Assembly: GCF_000696305.2 (NCBI RefSeq)
Contig: NZ_AOMT01000005.1
Coordinates: 62,001 to 126,000 of the forward strand
Origin: Moraxella bovoculi 237
GTDB lineage: Bacteria > Pseudomonadota > Gammaproteobacteria > Pseudomonadales > Moraxellaceae
DNA: 64,000 nt
Direction of reading: 5' to 3'
Position numbers and translations under genes: made by a program. Below the pieces are notes generated by a model that was not told the origin of the DNA, did not search any database, and saw only the letters and a list, made by a program, of their open reading frames with translations. Numbering within the stretch: the first letter of the stretch is position 1; every line of letters starts with the position of its first letter. Positions 29,320 through 38,251 of this stretch are shown in pieces.

Positions 29320-30891
29320 CTAGGGTATGCCGCTTTCTCGCTGTTTGATGTCATCAGAGCTAAGCTTGACATCATGGCGATTCACTCCGTCAGATTCGAT
29401 GATGATCTGTGGGATGAAGCGAACTTGTAGGCTGATGGCTTTACCGTCTTTGAATCTGTGGTTAGCGATGTCTTGAATTTGTTGTTCAAGCTGTTTGACC
29501 TGCGCCTGTGTTGGCGGTGTGGTACCTTCTAGCACTAAGCGAACGGTTCGAGTGTCCTTATTTTGAGAGAAATTTTGGGACATGAGATGGTTTGGTTGAT
29601 TTTGAAGGTTTTCTTCGATCAGTGCGATGCTTTGGCGTTCAAAGTTTTGCTCATTTAAAGTTTGCTTTAGATTCATTGACAGATAGCCGCCAATGAGCAC
29701 AAGTGCAAGAAGTACCGCGCTGTTTCGTTTTAGGAACAATCCAATTTGACCAAGCTTACTGACGTCCTTATCATCAAGGGTGCGGCGAAATCCTGCAAAC
29801 CACAGAACAAGCGCGTTGGTGAATTGGATGGCGAGCATGTTGGTAATGGCAAGTATCAGCGCGCCCATGGCAAGCCTTGCTTCGCCCGCTGATAGGAGGA
29901 TGCCGCTTGCTGTCAGTGGCGGAACTAGGGCGGTCGCTACCGCAACGCCAACGACTGCCACCGATAGATTAGGGGATATCATGGCGTACGCACCTGCCGC
30001 GCCACCAGCTAAGGCCACTATTAGATCCATTGTTGTTGGTGCGGTTCGAGATAGAATCTCGGACGTCATCACGTTGTCAGGGTATAACAGTCCAAGCACC
30101 ATACCAACAGCATAAATGACAAACACGCCGCCGAATAACGTCATTAGGGAGGTTTTTAATAATGACAGTCGCGCATCAATCGCGGCAAGGGCGGCACCGG
30201 TGATGGGCGATAGCATCATGGCGACCAGCATGGCGCCAATCACCACCGCGGGTGAATTGGCAAGAAGCCCATAGCCTGCGATGATGGCGGATAGACCATT
30301 CATGATAAAGAACATCTTGGTTGGTAGGGCGCCAGCCTCGATATTAATGCGTACGCTCTTGTGGTCTACGGTTTTTTCGCTGTGTTTTTTGGCAAGCATG
30401 GTGCGGACGATGTCAGCTTGTTTTTGCTTGTCATCGTCGCTTTCTTTCTCGCCATCAGATGTTTTGGTAGAGTCGCCTTTGTCTTTGGTGTTGTCTGTAA
30501 CGTTTGAGAGTTTGGGTGGTTTATCAGCAGTCTTATTTGGCGTTGTTGCTGATTCTGTGGACTGCTTTTCGCTAAGTGTCGCTGCTTTATCGCCTTTACT
30601 GTCTTTGTCGTCAGTTTTGCTCTTTTTCTTAGGTTTGTGTTTAATTTCAAAGAAATTAATCGCGACATAGACCGACATCAATGGTGTGCCATCTGCATGA
30701 TAAGGGGTGAAATCCATCTTATCATAGGCGGTATAAATCTCTTTGGCGTTGGCGTTGTTAGACAGTGCTTCATTGACTGATTTGACGATGTCATCAAGCT
30801 CATCGTCATCGATGCCTTGTTTTTTGAGTTCTTCAAGCTCGTCTTGACTAAACTCAATCTCATCGTCTTGGGTGTCTTTGTTGTCGCTCAT
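29320..30891 (-). CDS. DUF389 domain membrane protein (TIGR00341 type) with charged N-terminal linker
   Basis: A 523-residue protein. Residues 1-60 are acidic and helical. Residues about 83-165 are a low-complexity linker made almost only of Lys, Asp, Glu, Ser, Thr and Asn. From about 185 come six or more membrane segments with the DUF389 core (GAMLVAMMLSPITG and VATALVPPLTASG). A soluble C-terminal domain follows (about 410-523). The molecular function of the family is unknown. It sits between queA and tgt in the same direction, 42 bases after queA and 63 before tgt, with no obvious ribosome site before ATG 30891. Location does not prove a queuosine role. Confidence 0.85.
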   Translation of the reverse strand: MSDNKDTQDDEIEFSQDELEELKKQGIDDDELDDIVKSVNEALSNNANAKEIYTAYDKMDFTPYHADGTPLMSVYVAINFFEIKHKPKKKSKTDDKDSKGDKAATLSEKQSTESATTPNKTADKPPKLSNVTDNTKDKGDSTKTSDGEKESDDDKQKQADIVRTMLAKKHSEKTVDHKSVRINIEAGALPTKMFFIMNGLSAIIAGYGLLANSPAVVIGAMLVAMMLSPITGAALAAIDARLSLLKTSLMTLFGGVFVIYAVGMVLGLLYPDNVMTSEILSRTAPTTMDLIVALAGGAAGAYAMISPNLSVAVVGVAVATALVPPLTASGILLSAGEARLAMGALILAITNMLAIQFTNALVLWFAGFRRTLDDKDVSKLGQIGLFLKRNSAVLLALVLIGGYLSMNLKQTLNEQNFERQSIALIEENLQNQPNHLMSQNFSQNKDTRTVRLVLEGTTPPTQAQVKQLEQQIQDIANHRFKDGKAISLQVRFIPQIIIESDGVNRHDVKLSSDDIKQRESGIP

Positions 30892-30933
30892 GATGTGTTA
30901 TTTTTTAGATGGGTGGTGGTTAAAAAAGAGTTA

Positions 30934-31977
30934 TCAAGACTTATCCAAAATCATCGCATCGCCATAACTAAAAAAGCGGTATTTCCTATCAATCGCATGA
31001 GCATAGGCGTGTTTGATGTTATCCGTGCCTGCAAAGGCGGATACGAGCATCAGAAGCGTGGATTTTGGCAAATGAAAATTGGTAATCAGCCTATCCACCA
31101 CACCAAAATCATAAGGCGGATAAATAAAAATCTGCGTATCGCCAGCGAACTCGGTAAGCTGTCCGTCCACACGGTACAAATGGGCAGTTTCAAGCGTGCG
31201 AGTTACGGTCGTTCCCACGGCGATGACCCTTCCGCCTTGTGCCTTGGTGGCGTTGATTTTGTCGGCAGTCACCTGTGGCAGGTGGGCGTATTCGGCGTGC
31301 ATGATGTGGTCAGTCAAATCGTCTGCTTTGACAGGGGCGAACGTACCTGCCCCCACGTGCAAGGTTACAAAGGCAATCTCTACCCCTTTATCGCTAAGAC
31401 ATGCTAAGGTCTCATCATCAAAATGTAAACTGGCGGTCGGGGCGGCAACGCTTGCCTGCTTGGCAGGGTCGTGAAATACCGTCTGATAACGGGTGTCGTC
31501 CGTATCGTCTGCCGTGCGTTCAAAATAAGGCGGAATCGGCATTTGCCCATAACGCTCCAAATTCGCCAAAATCGGTGCATCAAATTGCAGGATAAACAAA
31601 TTTTCCGCCCGTCCGCACATGGTCGCCGTCATGCCCCCGTCTGCCAGACTCACCATTTGCCCCACCTTTAACGCACGGCTAGAGCGTACATGACAATGGG
31701 CGATGTGATTGTCGTGGTCGGTAATGCGTTCTATCAATACTTCCACTGCTCCGCCTGTGTCCTTAACCCCAAATAGACGGGCTTTCATGACTTTGGTGTC
31801 ATTAAGAACAAGTAAATCGCCTTTGTTTAACAAATCAGGCAAATCGGTAAAATTCAAGTCGGAAAGCGTGTCGCCTTGCACGTGCAACAGGCGAGAACTT
31901 GACCGTACGGCAAGCGGATAACGAGCGATGAGTTCATCAGGCAAATGGTAGTCAAAGTCAGTGGTAAGAAGTGGCAT
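30934..31977 (-). CDS. queA: S-adenosylmethionine:tRNA ribosyltransferase-isomerase
   Basis: Adds the cyclopentene-ring precursor (epoxyqueuosine) to preQ1-tRNA using the ribosyl of AdoMet. The N-terminal [37 protein letters not shown] and the C-terminal [19 protein letters not shown] blocks are all diagnostic. The product is 347 residues (E. coli 356). It is the first gene of the queA-DUF389-tgt stretch on the minus strand and is divergent from nnrS. Confidence 0.97.
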   Translation of the reverse strand: MPLLTTDFDYHLPDELIARYPLAVRSSSRLLHVQGDTLSDLNFTDLPDLLNKGDLLVLNDTKVMKARLFGVKDTGGAVEVLIERITDHDNHIAHCHVRSSRALKVGQMVSLADGGMTATMCGRAENLFILQFDAPILANLERYGQMPIPPYFERTADDTDDTRYQTVFHDPAKQASVAAPTASLHFDDETLACLSDKGVEIAFVTLHVGAGTFAPVKADDLTDHIMHAEYAHLPQVTADKINATKAQGGRVIAVGTTVTRTLETAHLYRVDGQLTEFAGDTQIFIYPPYDFGVVDRLITNFHLPKSTLLMLVSAFAGTDNIKHAYAHAIDRKYRFFSYGDAMILDKS

Positions 31978-32047
31978 GTCTATTCTTCATGATAAAACTG
32001 TATATTTTATCAAAAAATCAGTGCACCGCCTACCGCTTTTGGATAAT

Positions 32048-32076
32048 TTGAAAATGCCATATATAAGGCGTATCAT
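32048..32076 (+). promoter_or_regulatory. Promoter of nnrS
   Basis: TTGAAA (32048-32053), an exact 17-base spacer and TATCAT (32071-32076); both hexamers match at 5/6. No NsrR- or FNR-type palindrome could be recognised around it. Confidence 0.65.
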
Positions 32077-32110
32077 ATAAAAATAAAACTGCAAACATAA
32101 GGCACTCGCC

Positions 32111-33358
32111 ATGCTCATGAATATCCAAAATACCGCCAAACGTCCCACGTCGCCTCACCCGATTTTAAATCTTGGATTTAGGATTTTCTTTGTGGGGTCG
32201 GCGCTGTTTGCAGTGGTTGCCATGCTGTTATGGCTTGCGATCTTACAAGGATTTGCGCCATTTAAAGGTGTAATAAATCCTTTTTATTGGCATGGTCATG
32301 AGATGGTGTTTGGCTATGCTTTGGCGGTGATTACAGGATTTCTACTGACGGCGGTCAAGACATGGACGAATCAGCCCATGCCTTATGGCTGGAAGCTTTT
32401 TGCGATATTTTTGCCGTGGGCACTGGCGCGTATTATGTGGGCGGGCGCGCATGCTGTACCAAGCAATGCCATGCTTGTGGTGGCCTTTGTGCTTGATATG
32501 CTGTTTTGGGGATTGACTTCGTTTGCTGTGATTAGAGCAGTTTGGGCAGCACGCCAAAAGCGCCAAATTGGCGTTGTTGCCAAGCTAACCTTGCTATACA
32601 TCGCGCAGTTGGCATTTTATGCGGGTGTATTTACCAATCATCTGAGCATGCAACAAGTATCTGTATATGCGGCGTTATACTTGGTGATTGGGGTGGTTTT
32701 CACCATCGGTCGTCGTGTTTTGCCATTTTTTATTGTTAAGGGCATCAGTGTTAATAACGATGGTAAGTCGAATGGCATCAATGTGAAACAAAAAAATTCT
32801 GCGCTGCTAGACAGGGTGAATCTCGTGGGACTGTTTGGCTTTATTGTGTTTGATTTATTTGTCGTCATGCCGAAGGTTGCAGCGATTTTTGCTTTAATTT
32901 GCTTTATTGTTAATGCGCTTCGCCTCAAAAACTGGTATCATGCAGGCATCTGGCAAAAACCCTTGTTGTGGTCACTTGTCATTGCATTTGCAGGTATGAC
33001 GGTGAGTATGTTGATTTTTGTGGTTTATCCGTTCATTGATAGCAGCATGAATCTGCATGCCTTGGGGCTGCATGGATTGGCGCTGTTCGGTGTGGGTCTG
33101 ATGACGGTTGCCATGATGGCACGAGTGGCGTTGGGGCACACTGGGCGCAACATTCATCAGCCACCCAAGACAGTGGGCGCGATTTTTATATTGATGATTG
33201 TGTCAGCGCTCTGCCGAGTGTTGCTGCCGATGTTTGGCGGTGATTACATGACTTGGGTGCTGGTGTCGCAAGTGGCTTGGGTGTTGTCGTTCATGTTGTT
33301 CTGTGTGTCCTATGTAGGCATCTTATCGAAGGCGCGCGCTGACGGATTATTTGGTTAA
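32111..33358 (+). CDS. nnrS: NnrS family membrane protein
   Basis: A 415-residue integral membrane protein with about twelve hydrophobic segments. The family block WHGHEMVFGYALAVITGF (about residues 58-75), whose His residues are probable metal/haem ligands, is present. Further conserved His residues include GLHGLALFGVG and ALGHTGR. NnrS proteins are haem- and copper-containing and protect against nitric oxide stress. No nitrite/NO reductase gene is in the window, so a detoxification rather than denitrification setting is an inference. apbC follows after 20 bases and is probably in the same transcript. Confidence 0.88.
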   Translation: MLMNIQNTAKRPTSPHPILNLGFRIFFVGSALFAVVAMLLWLAILQGFAPFKGVINPFYWHGHEMVFGYALAVITGFLLTAVKTWTNQPMPYGWKLFAIFLPWALARIMWAGAHAVPSNAMLVVAFVLDMLFWGLTSFAVIRAVWAARQKRQIGVVAKLTLLYIAQLAFYAGVFTNHLSMQQVSVYAALYLVIGVVFTIGRRVLPFFIVKGISVNNDGKSNGINVKQKNSALLDRVNLVGLFGFIVFDLFVVMPKVAAIFALICFIVNALRLKNWYHAGIWQKPLLWSLVIAFAGMTVSMLIFVVYPFIDSSMNLHALGLHGLALFGVGLMTVAMMARVALGHTGRNIHQPPKTVGAIFILMIVSALCRVLLPMFGGDYMTWVLVSQVAWVLSFMLFCVSYVGILSKARADGLFG

Positions 33359-33378
33359 TCATTATAATAAGGCAAATC

Positions 33379-34530
33379 ATGTTTAATATTTTTAAGAAAA
33401 ATAAGTTCTCTCAGGCGGATGTGGATGAGAGCATGGCTGAATTTAACCTATACGGACAGCCGCTCAATCATCATGTGACAAGCAGCGAAATCGTCGGCGA
33501 TGTGGTGAATTTATCACTAAAAATCCACAAAGATGCAGATCAAAAGCAGCTCGAGAACGTCTATCACGCGCTTCGCACGCGTCTGCACACGATCGGTGTT
33601 GAGGAAGTTAATCTAAATGTCGTACTGTCCGATACTGCGCCAGCCTCTAGAGATGGGGCGGCTCAGACCTATATTTCAACCGAGTCCAAAGAAGCAGAAC
33701 CTGCCCCCGTCAAGCGTGCACCCACCCAAAGCGACATCGCGCCGCATCCACGCATTCGTCACATCATCGCTGTGGCATCAGGCAAAGGCGGTGTGGGTAA
33801 GTCCACTACGACGGTGAGCATCGCCCTTGCGCTTCAAAGACTTGGTAAAAAAGTCGGTATCTTGGATGCTGACATCTATGGACCATCCATTCCTGATATG
33901 CTTGGCATGGCAGGGGTAAAACCCAATGTTGAAAATGACCAATTCGTACCAATCGAGGCGGACGGACTTGCCATGCTGTCAATTGGTAATCTGATTGAGA
34001 CGGACAATACACCGATCGCTTGGCGCGGTGTTAAGGCGACAGGCGCGCTGATGCAGATGTACAATCAGACCAATTGGCCAAATCTGGATTATCTGATCAT
34101 CGACATGCCGCCTGGCACAGGGGACATTACACTGACTTTGGCGCAGCGCATTCCTGTCACGGGTGCGGTCGTAGTGACTACACCTCAGCATATTGCGTTA
34201 CTCGATGCCAAAAAAGGCGTTGAGATGTTCCATAAAGTTAACATTCCCATACTTGGTATTGTTGAGAATATGGCGCTGCATGTATGTAGCCAGTGCGGGC
34301 ATATCGATCATATCTTTGGCGCGGATGGTGGTAAGAACATGGCGACCATGTACGACGTACCACTGTTAGGGCAGATGCCCGTTAATGCGCACATCCGTGA
34401 GCAGATGGATAATGGCACACCAAAGCTCATCGGTTCTAGCATTGCGCACATCTATGATGACATCGCTAAGAACATCGATGAAGGCATTGGCAAATTCGCC
34501 AGAAGTCGCAAAGACGGTCGCATATTTTAA
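33379..34530 (+). CDS. apbC: Iron-sulfur cluster carrier protein ApbC/Mrp
   Basis: P-loop ATPase that binds and transfers Fe-S clusters. An N-terminal MIP18-like domain spans about 10-85. It is followed by a Pro/Ala-rich linker and a deviant Walker A GKGGVGKST (about 135-143). PPGTGDITL and the cluster-binding pair C303-x-x-C306 follow. The product is 383 residues (E. coli 369). It lies 20 bases after nnrS. A role in maturing haem or Fe-S enzymes under NO stress would fit that neighbour but is only an inference. Confidence 0.93.
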   Translation: MFNIFKKNKFSQADVDESMAEFNLYGQPLNHHVTSSEIVGDVVNLSLKIHKDADQKQLENVYHALRTRLHTIGVEEVNLNVVLSDTAPASRDGAAQTYISTESKEAEPAPVKRAPTQSDIAPHPRIRHIIAVASGKGGVGKSTTTVSIALALQRLGKKVGILDADIYGPSIPDMLGMAGVKPNVENDQFVPIEADGLAMLSIGNLIETDNTPIAWRGVKATGALMQMYNQTNWPNLDYLIIDMPPGTGDITLTLAQRIPVTGAVVVTTPQHIALLDAKKGVEMFHKVNIPILGIVENMALHVCSQCGHIDHIFGADGGKNMATMYDVPLLGQMPVNAHIREQMDNGTPKLIGSSIAHIYDDIAKNIDEGIGKFARSRKDGRIF

Positions 34531-34542
34531 CTGATGGCTGCA

Positions 34543-34571
34543 TTGAATAACTTAAGCTTATCCATTATAAT
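34543..34571 (+). promoter_or_regulatory. dcd promoter
   Basis: TTGAAT (34543-34548), a 17-base spacer and a perfect TATAAT (34566-34571), the best sigma-70 match noted in the window. Confidence 0.72.
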
Positions 34572-34609
34572 GACGGCAAATTAATGACAAATTCATACTG
34601 GGAAATAAT

Positions 34610-35179
34610 ATGTCCATTAAATCCGACCGTTGGATTCGCCAAATGGCAGCTGAGCATGACATGATCTCGCCATTTGAGCCGAATCAAGTGCGACACAACG
34701 AAAGTGGCGATAAGATCGTAAGCTATGGCACCTCAAGCTATGGCTATGATGTGCGCTGCGCCAATGAGTTCAAAGTATTCACCAATGTGCACTCTGCCAT
34801 TGTCGATCCTAAGAACTTTGATGAGCGCAGTTTCATTGATGTGGTGGGTGATGAATGCATCATTCCACCAAACTCATTCGCTTTGGCGCGTACGGTTGAA
34901 TACTTTAAGATTCCACGTGATGTATTGACCATCTGCTTGGGCAAATCCACCTACGCACGCTGCGGCATTATTGTTAATGTGACCCCGCTTGAGCCTGAAT
35001 GGGAAGGACATGTGACACTAGAGTTTAGTAATACCACAAACCTACCTGCGCGCATCTATGCAGGCGAGGGTGTGGCTCAGATGCTATTTTTCCAAAGCGA
35101 TGAAGTGTGTGAGACATCCTACAAAGACCGTGGCGGCAAATACCAAGGTCAAACAGGTGTTACTCTACCAAAGACCTAA
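34610..35179 (+). CDS. dcd: dCTP deaminase
   Basis: Deaminates dCTP to dUTP for thymidylate synthesis. It is a trimeric dUTPase-fold enzyme. The [17 protein letters not shown] and [19 protein letters not shown] blocks, with the catalytic Glu in the last, are all intact. The product is 189 residues (E. coli 193). ATG 34610 has a purine-rich GGGAAA upstream. It is a single-gene unit with a strong promoter and the terminator at 35228-35259. Confidence 0.97.
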   Translation: MSIKSDRWIRQMAAEHDMISPFEPNQVRHNESGDKIVSYGTSSYGYDVRCANEFKVFTNVHSAIVDPKNFDERSFIDVVGDECIIPPNSFALARTVEYFKIPRDVLTICLGKSTYARCGIIVNVTPLEPEWEGHVTLEFSNTTNLPARIYAGEGVAQMLFFQSDEVCETSYKDRGGKYQGQTGVTLPKT

Positions 35180-35227
35180 TGGCAACCTTAAGATTATAAT
35201 GTTTACATATTTTATATCGTAATTGCC

Positions 35228-35259
35228 AAAAGATTGTTCTACAATGAGCAATCTTTTTT
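35228..35259 (+). terminator. Rho-independent terminator after dcd
   Basis: A 12-base stem AAAAGATTGTTC / GAGCAATCTTTT (one G-T pair), loop TACAAT, then T to 35259. It also rules out the open frame start at 35234 for the next gene. Confidence 0.85.
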
Positions 35260-35284
35260 ATTGTGTTTATTTATTGGAGAGATT

Positions 35285-35572
35285 ATGCCTGACATTCGCA
35301 TCGAGAAACGCCACAATTTTGACTTAGAAACGGCGCGCACTCAAGCCAAAAAATGGCTAGAAGAAGCTAAGGCGACTTTTGGGGTAGATGCCACCTACGA
35401 GCAGGGCATTGATACGGATACTGTCGCCATCAAAAAATCAGGTGTGGACGGGCGTGCTTTTTTGGATGCGGATAAGGTTATTTTTGAGGCGGATTTGGCA
35501 TTTTTGGCGAAGCCATTAAAGGGTGTGATCAGTTCAGGCATCCAAGAAGGCTTGGATCGTTATTTTGCTTAA
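35285..35572 (+). CDS. Polyhydroxyalkanoate-granule-region type small protein
   Basis: A 95-residue protein of the PHA_gran_rgn family (small proteins found near polyhydroxyalkanoate synthesis genes, but also in bacteria without them). The pattern is an N-terminal strand with Arg/His, a helix (ARTQAKKWLEEAKATF), strands, then KSGVDGRAF, a DADLAFLAKPLKG-like segment and a C-terminal helix ending RYF. ATG 35285 has GGAGAG nine bases upstream; the earlier in-frame start lies within the dcd terminator. No phaC, phaR or phasin gene is nearby. Function unknown. Confidence 0.75.
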   Translation: MPDIRIEKRHNFDLETARTQAKKWLEEAKATFGVDATYEQGIDTDTVAIKKSGVDGRAFLDADKVIFEADLAFLAKPLKGVISSGIQEGLDRYFA

Positions 35573-35584
35573 AGTATTTGAGTT

Positions 35585-35590
35585 TATAAT
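35585..35590 (+). promoter_or_regulatory. -10 element upstream of dacB
   Basis: A perfect TATAAT 50 bases before the dacB ATG; the -35 region is poor. Confidence 0.45.
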
Positions 35591-35640
35591 CTGAATAATG
35601 ATTAGGCTCACTATGTATCATAAACGTGTGCGGAGTATTT

Positions 35641-37209
35641 ATGTATCGATGGCTGATGGCGGCTTTTGGTGTTATGGCGACAACGTCATGGGCGAATGAG
35701 CCGAGCTCTAACGTGGTCAATGATTCTATGGCGACTGTTGTCACCTATGATTTGCCTGCGGCCACACTCCCACAAAGCATCCGTGAAAAGATGGCGGTTG
35801 CAGGACTGTCTGATGATGAGGTGAGCTTTTGGGTTGAGCCATTAGATGGCGATCTTTCTAATACTGCCAATGCCAACACCAGACTTGAACCCATCATCCG
35901 CCATCGTGCTGATAAGCTGCGCACACCTGCCTCCACCCAAAAACTTGTCACGACATTCATCGCCTTGCACACATTGGGGGAGAACCATCGCTGGATAACG
36001 CGCGTTCATCCTAAAGGTGTGGTTATGAATGGCACGCTGTACGGTGACCTTGTGATTCAAGGGTTTGGCGATCCTGCCATGACGCATGATCGTCTGCGCG
36101 CCATGTTAAGACAGGTTGAGGCGAGGGGCATTCGACACATCCAAGGCGACATCGTCATCGATAACTCTGCATTCCAAGATGTTAAATTTAACATTAATGC
36201 CTTTGATGGGCAGGGAATGCGTGCCTATAATGCTGCGCCGAATGCTTTTTTGGTGAATTTTGGCACAGTTGAGATTGATGTGTTGCCATCAGGGCGTGAT
36301 GAGATTATTCAGACGCCAACAGGTCAGACGACCAAGTTTATCCCAAGCGATCATCAAAGTGCTGCCTTGCAGGTACTGCCACCATTGGCAGATTTTAGTG
36401 CACCAAGTCAGGTCTCTGCCAATGATACACGCTGCTTAAGCGAAAATAAATTTCACCTAAATGATAAGAAGCTGACCGTATTTGGTGGTACGCGTGCTGA
36501 TTGTGGTCGTCAATCGTATTGGTTGACGTTCAGCGATGCTGACACTTTGGCAATCAAGGCGGTAAAAGGAATATGGCAGTCGATTGATGAGAGGTTTGCA
36601 GGGCGGGTGCGTATTGATGATGTTGTAAGCCCTAGCATTGCTTGGTTAATTTATCCTTCCAAGCCTTTAAGCGAGCAGATTTATCTCATCAACCAACACT
36701 CTAATAACGTGATGACCGAGCAAGTGGCGCTGTCTTTGCCATTATCAATGGGGGTGGCAGGAGTGAGTGACCCAGCCTCTGACTATCCGAGTGCGCTTAA
36801 CTTTATTAGCAAATGGTGGCAGACGCACCTAAGTAGCCAGCCGCCCATGATGAGCCGAGCATCGGGACTGTGCCGAGACTGTGCGATAACACCAGCAGCG
36901 ATGGCTGAACTGCTTGCTTTCGCTTATCAGCAGCCGAATTTTGAAGTGTTTAAGGCTTCTTTGCCAATCGCTGGTCAATCTGGCACGATGATGTCGCTAT
37001 CGGAGCGAGATCCTGAGCATCCTGCCATTGGGCATGCGCATATTAAGACGGGTACGCTGAATAATGTTAAGAGTCTGGCAGGCTACGTTATGGACACCCA
37101 AGGCAGGTGGTATGTGTTTGTTGGCATGATTAATGCCCCTGGTGCGGGATATAGTGATCATGCCACTGCGGTTTTGGATGAAGCGCTGTCTTATGTTGCG
37201 AAGCTTTAA
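35641..37209 (+). CDS. dacB: D-alanyl-D-alanine carboxypeptidase/endopeptidase (PBP4, family S13)
   Basis: Periplasmic penicillin-binding protein that trims peptidoglycan cross-links and stem peptides. A signal peptide covers residues 1-18 (cleavage after SWA). The catalytic triad motifs are S98-T-Q-K101, SNN in NQHSNNVMTEQ and KTG in HIKTGTLN, with the large insertion typical of family S13 between the first two. The frame opens at GTG 35626, but ATG 35641 has GGAG five bases upstream and a proper signal peptide, giving 522 residues (E. coli 477). It converges with a VanY-like carboxypeptidase gene. Confidence 0.93.
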   Translation: MYRWLMAAFGVMATTSWANEPSSNVVNDSMATVVTYDLPAATLPQSIREKMAVAGLSDDEVSFWVEPLDGDLSNTANANTRLEPIIRHRADKLRTPASTQKLVTTFIALHTLGENHRWITRVHPKGVVMNGTLYGDLVIQGFGDPAMTHDRLRAMLRQVEARGIRHIQGDIVIDNSAFQDVKFNINAFDGQGMRAYNAAPNAFLVNFGTVEIDVLPSGRDEIIQTPTGQTTKFIPSDHQSAALQVLPPLADFSAPSQVSANDTRCLSENKFHLNDKKLTVFGGTRADCGRQSYWLTFSDADTLAIKAVKGIWQSIDERFAGRVRIDDVVSPSIAWLIYPSKPLSEQIYLINQHSNNVMTEQVALSLPLSMGVAGVSDPASDYPSALNFISKWWQTHLSSQPPMMSRASGLCRDCAITPAAMAELLAFAYQQPNFEVFKASLPIAGQSGTMMSLSERDPEHPAIGHAHIKTGTLNNVKSLAGYVMDTQGRWYVFVGMINAPGAGYSDHATAVLDEALSYVAKL

Positions 37210-37211
37210 TA

Positions 37212-37247
37212 AAAAATCCAACCTTATAATTTAATGGTTGGATTTTT
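37212..37247. terminator. Bidirectional terminator between dacB and the VanY-like gene
   Basis: AAAAATCCAACC (37212-37223) pairs with GGTTGGATTTTT (37236-37247), with T runs on both strands. Confidence 0.85.
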
Positions 37248-37263
37248 ATTGCCTATTTGACTT

Positions 37264-38151
37264 TTACTGCTTGGACGAAGTTTCTTTGTTTTTTGGATTT
37301 TCTTTACTGTCCTCGATTGTTTCATCTAGTGTATCAGCTTCATCAGTCTCTACCTCTATAGCTTGGCATTCTCTGGGTGTGAAGATCGTTTGACCATGCT
37401 CATCACCAACGTATCGCCAGTGCCACGACTCTTCAGATACGCCGCTTTTTTCGCTATATTCCTTGGTAAAGGTCTGCTCCCAACCGTATTCATGGGCGTG
37501 CTCCATCAGCCATTTATAACCCTTGCCTTTGGCGAATTTGGCATCAATCGGCGCAAAATCCACCGCATAGCCTGTGTGATGCTCAGAGTAGCCTGCAGGC
37601 GATGACGTGTGATAGATGGTCTTGGGTGGTTGTTTTTGACGAATTTTGCGTTTAATGATGGTGTCTTGCAGTCTCACTGAGCGGAAAATTGAGCTGGGAT
37701 ATAGCGCAACTTTATCTTTAGCGGCAGCATTGACCAGAGTTTGCAGTGGCTCTTTGACGTCTTTGTGGATTAGCTTGTTTTCTTCATTTTTGCCACCATA
37801 GCCACTCCACACCAAATCCTCAGCAAAAATCTCATCATAAGAAAAATGCTGAATGCCTACCGCCAGCGCGTCAGGTGAGCAGATCGGACGTTCTGGTTTT
37901 TCTTCGTTGTCTTTGGCATCTTGGCTGTCTTGATTGTCTGTATTTTCTAAATCTGACGCATCAGATTCTGATTCATCAGAGCGACTTTCGTCCAGATCAT
38001 CATTGTTGTTTTTGACAAGTTTATCTGGTGTGGCTTTGTCATTATCGGTTGTTGGCGTGACTTTTTTGCCATCTGTAATAACAAAAGCGTGCGCACTGCC
38101 TTGAATGACAAAACAAATCGACAGTGCAAGTAAGGAGAGTTTCTTTGACAT
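37264..38151 (-). CDS. M15 (VanY-type) D-alanyl-D-alanine carboxypeptidase
   Basis: A zinc peptidase of 295 residues. Residues 1-22 are a signal peptide. Residues about 33-88 form an unusual Asp/Asn/Ser/Glu-rich linker. The catalytic domain carries the motif S-x-H-x-x-G-x-A-x-D (S179, H181, D188) and E231-x-x-H234 in ESWHW, so all zinc ligands and the catalytic Glu are present. The C-terminal 35 residues are again acidic. It likely removes the terminal D-Ala of stem peptides in the periplasm. The acidic low-complexity ends may help tether or space the domain (inference). Confidence 0.88.
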   Translation of the reverse strand: MSKKLSLLALSICFVIQGSAHAFVITDGKKVTPTTDNDKATPDKLVKNNNDDLDESRSDESESDASDLENTDNQDSQDAKDNEEKPERPICSPDALAVGIQHFSYDEIFAEDLVWSGYGGKNEENKLIHKDVKEPLQTLVNAAAKDKVALYPSSIFRSVRLQDTIIKRKIRQKQPPKTIYHTSSPAGYSEHHTGYAVDFAPIDAKFAKGKGYKWLMEHAHEYGWEQTFTKEYSEKSGVSEESWHWRYVGDEHGQTIFTPRECQAIEVETDEADTLDETIEDSKENPKNKETSSKQ

Positions 38152-38195
38152 ATTAAATTGTGAATTATCTATAATTAAATAAAATAAATGCCCCT

Positions 38196-38201
38196 ATTAT
38201 A
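38196..38201 (-). promoter_or_regulatory. -10 element of the VanY-like gene
   Basis: Minus strand TATAAT (plus ATTATA 38196-38201) about 45 bases before the ATG; no good -35. Confidence 0.42.
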
Positions 38202-38251
38202 GCGGGTGAATCTGTGTATTGCGTGACAATTTGTTCATAAAATGTGATAAA

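Noticed and set aside
32001-32030. FNR/NNR-type operator upstream of nnrS
   Set aside because: The right half ATCAA is there, but the left half does not match TTGAT at the required spacing.
35234-35284. Upstream start for the PHA-granule-region type protein
   Set aside because: It lies within the dcd terminator hairpin; ATG 35285 has GGAGAG upstream.
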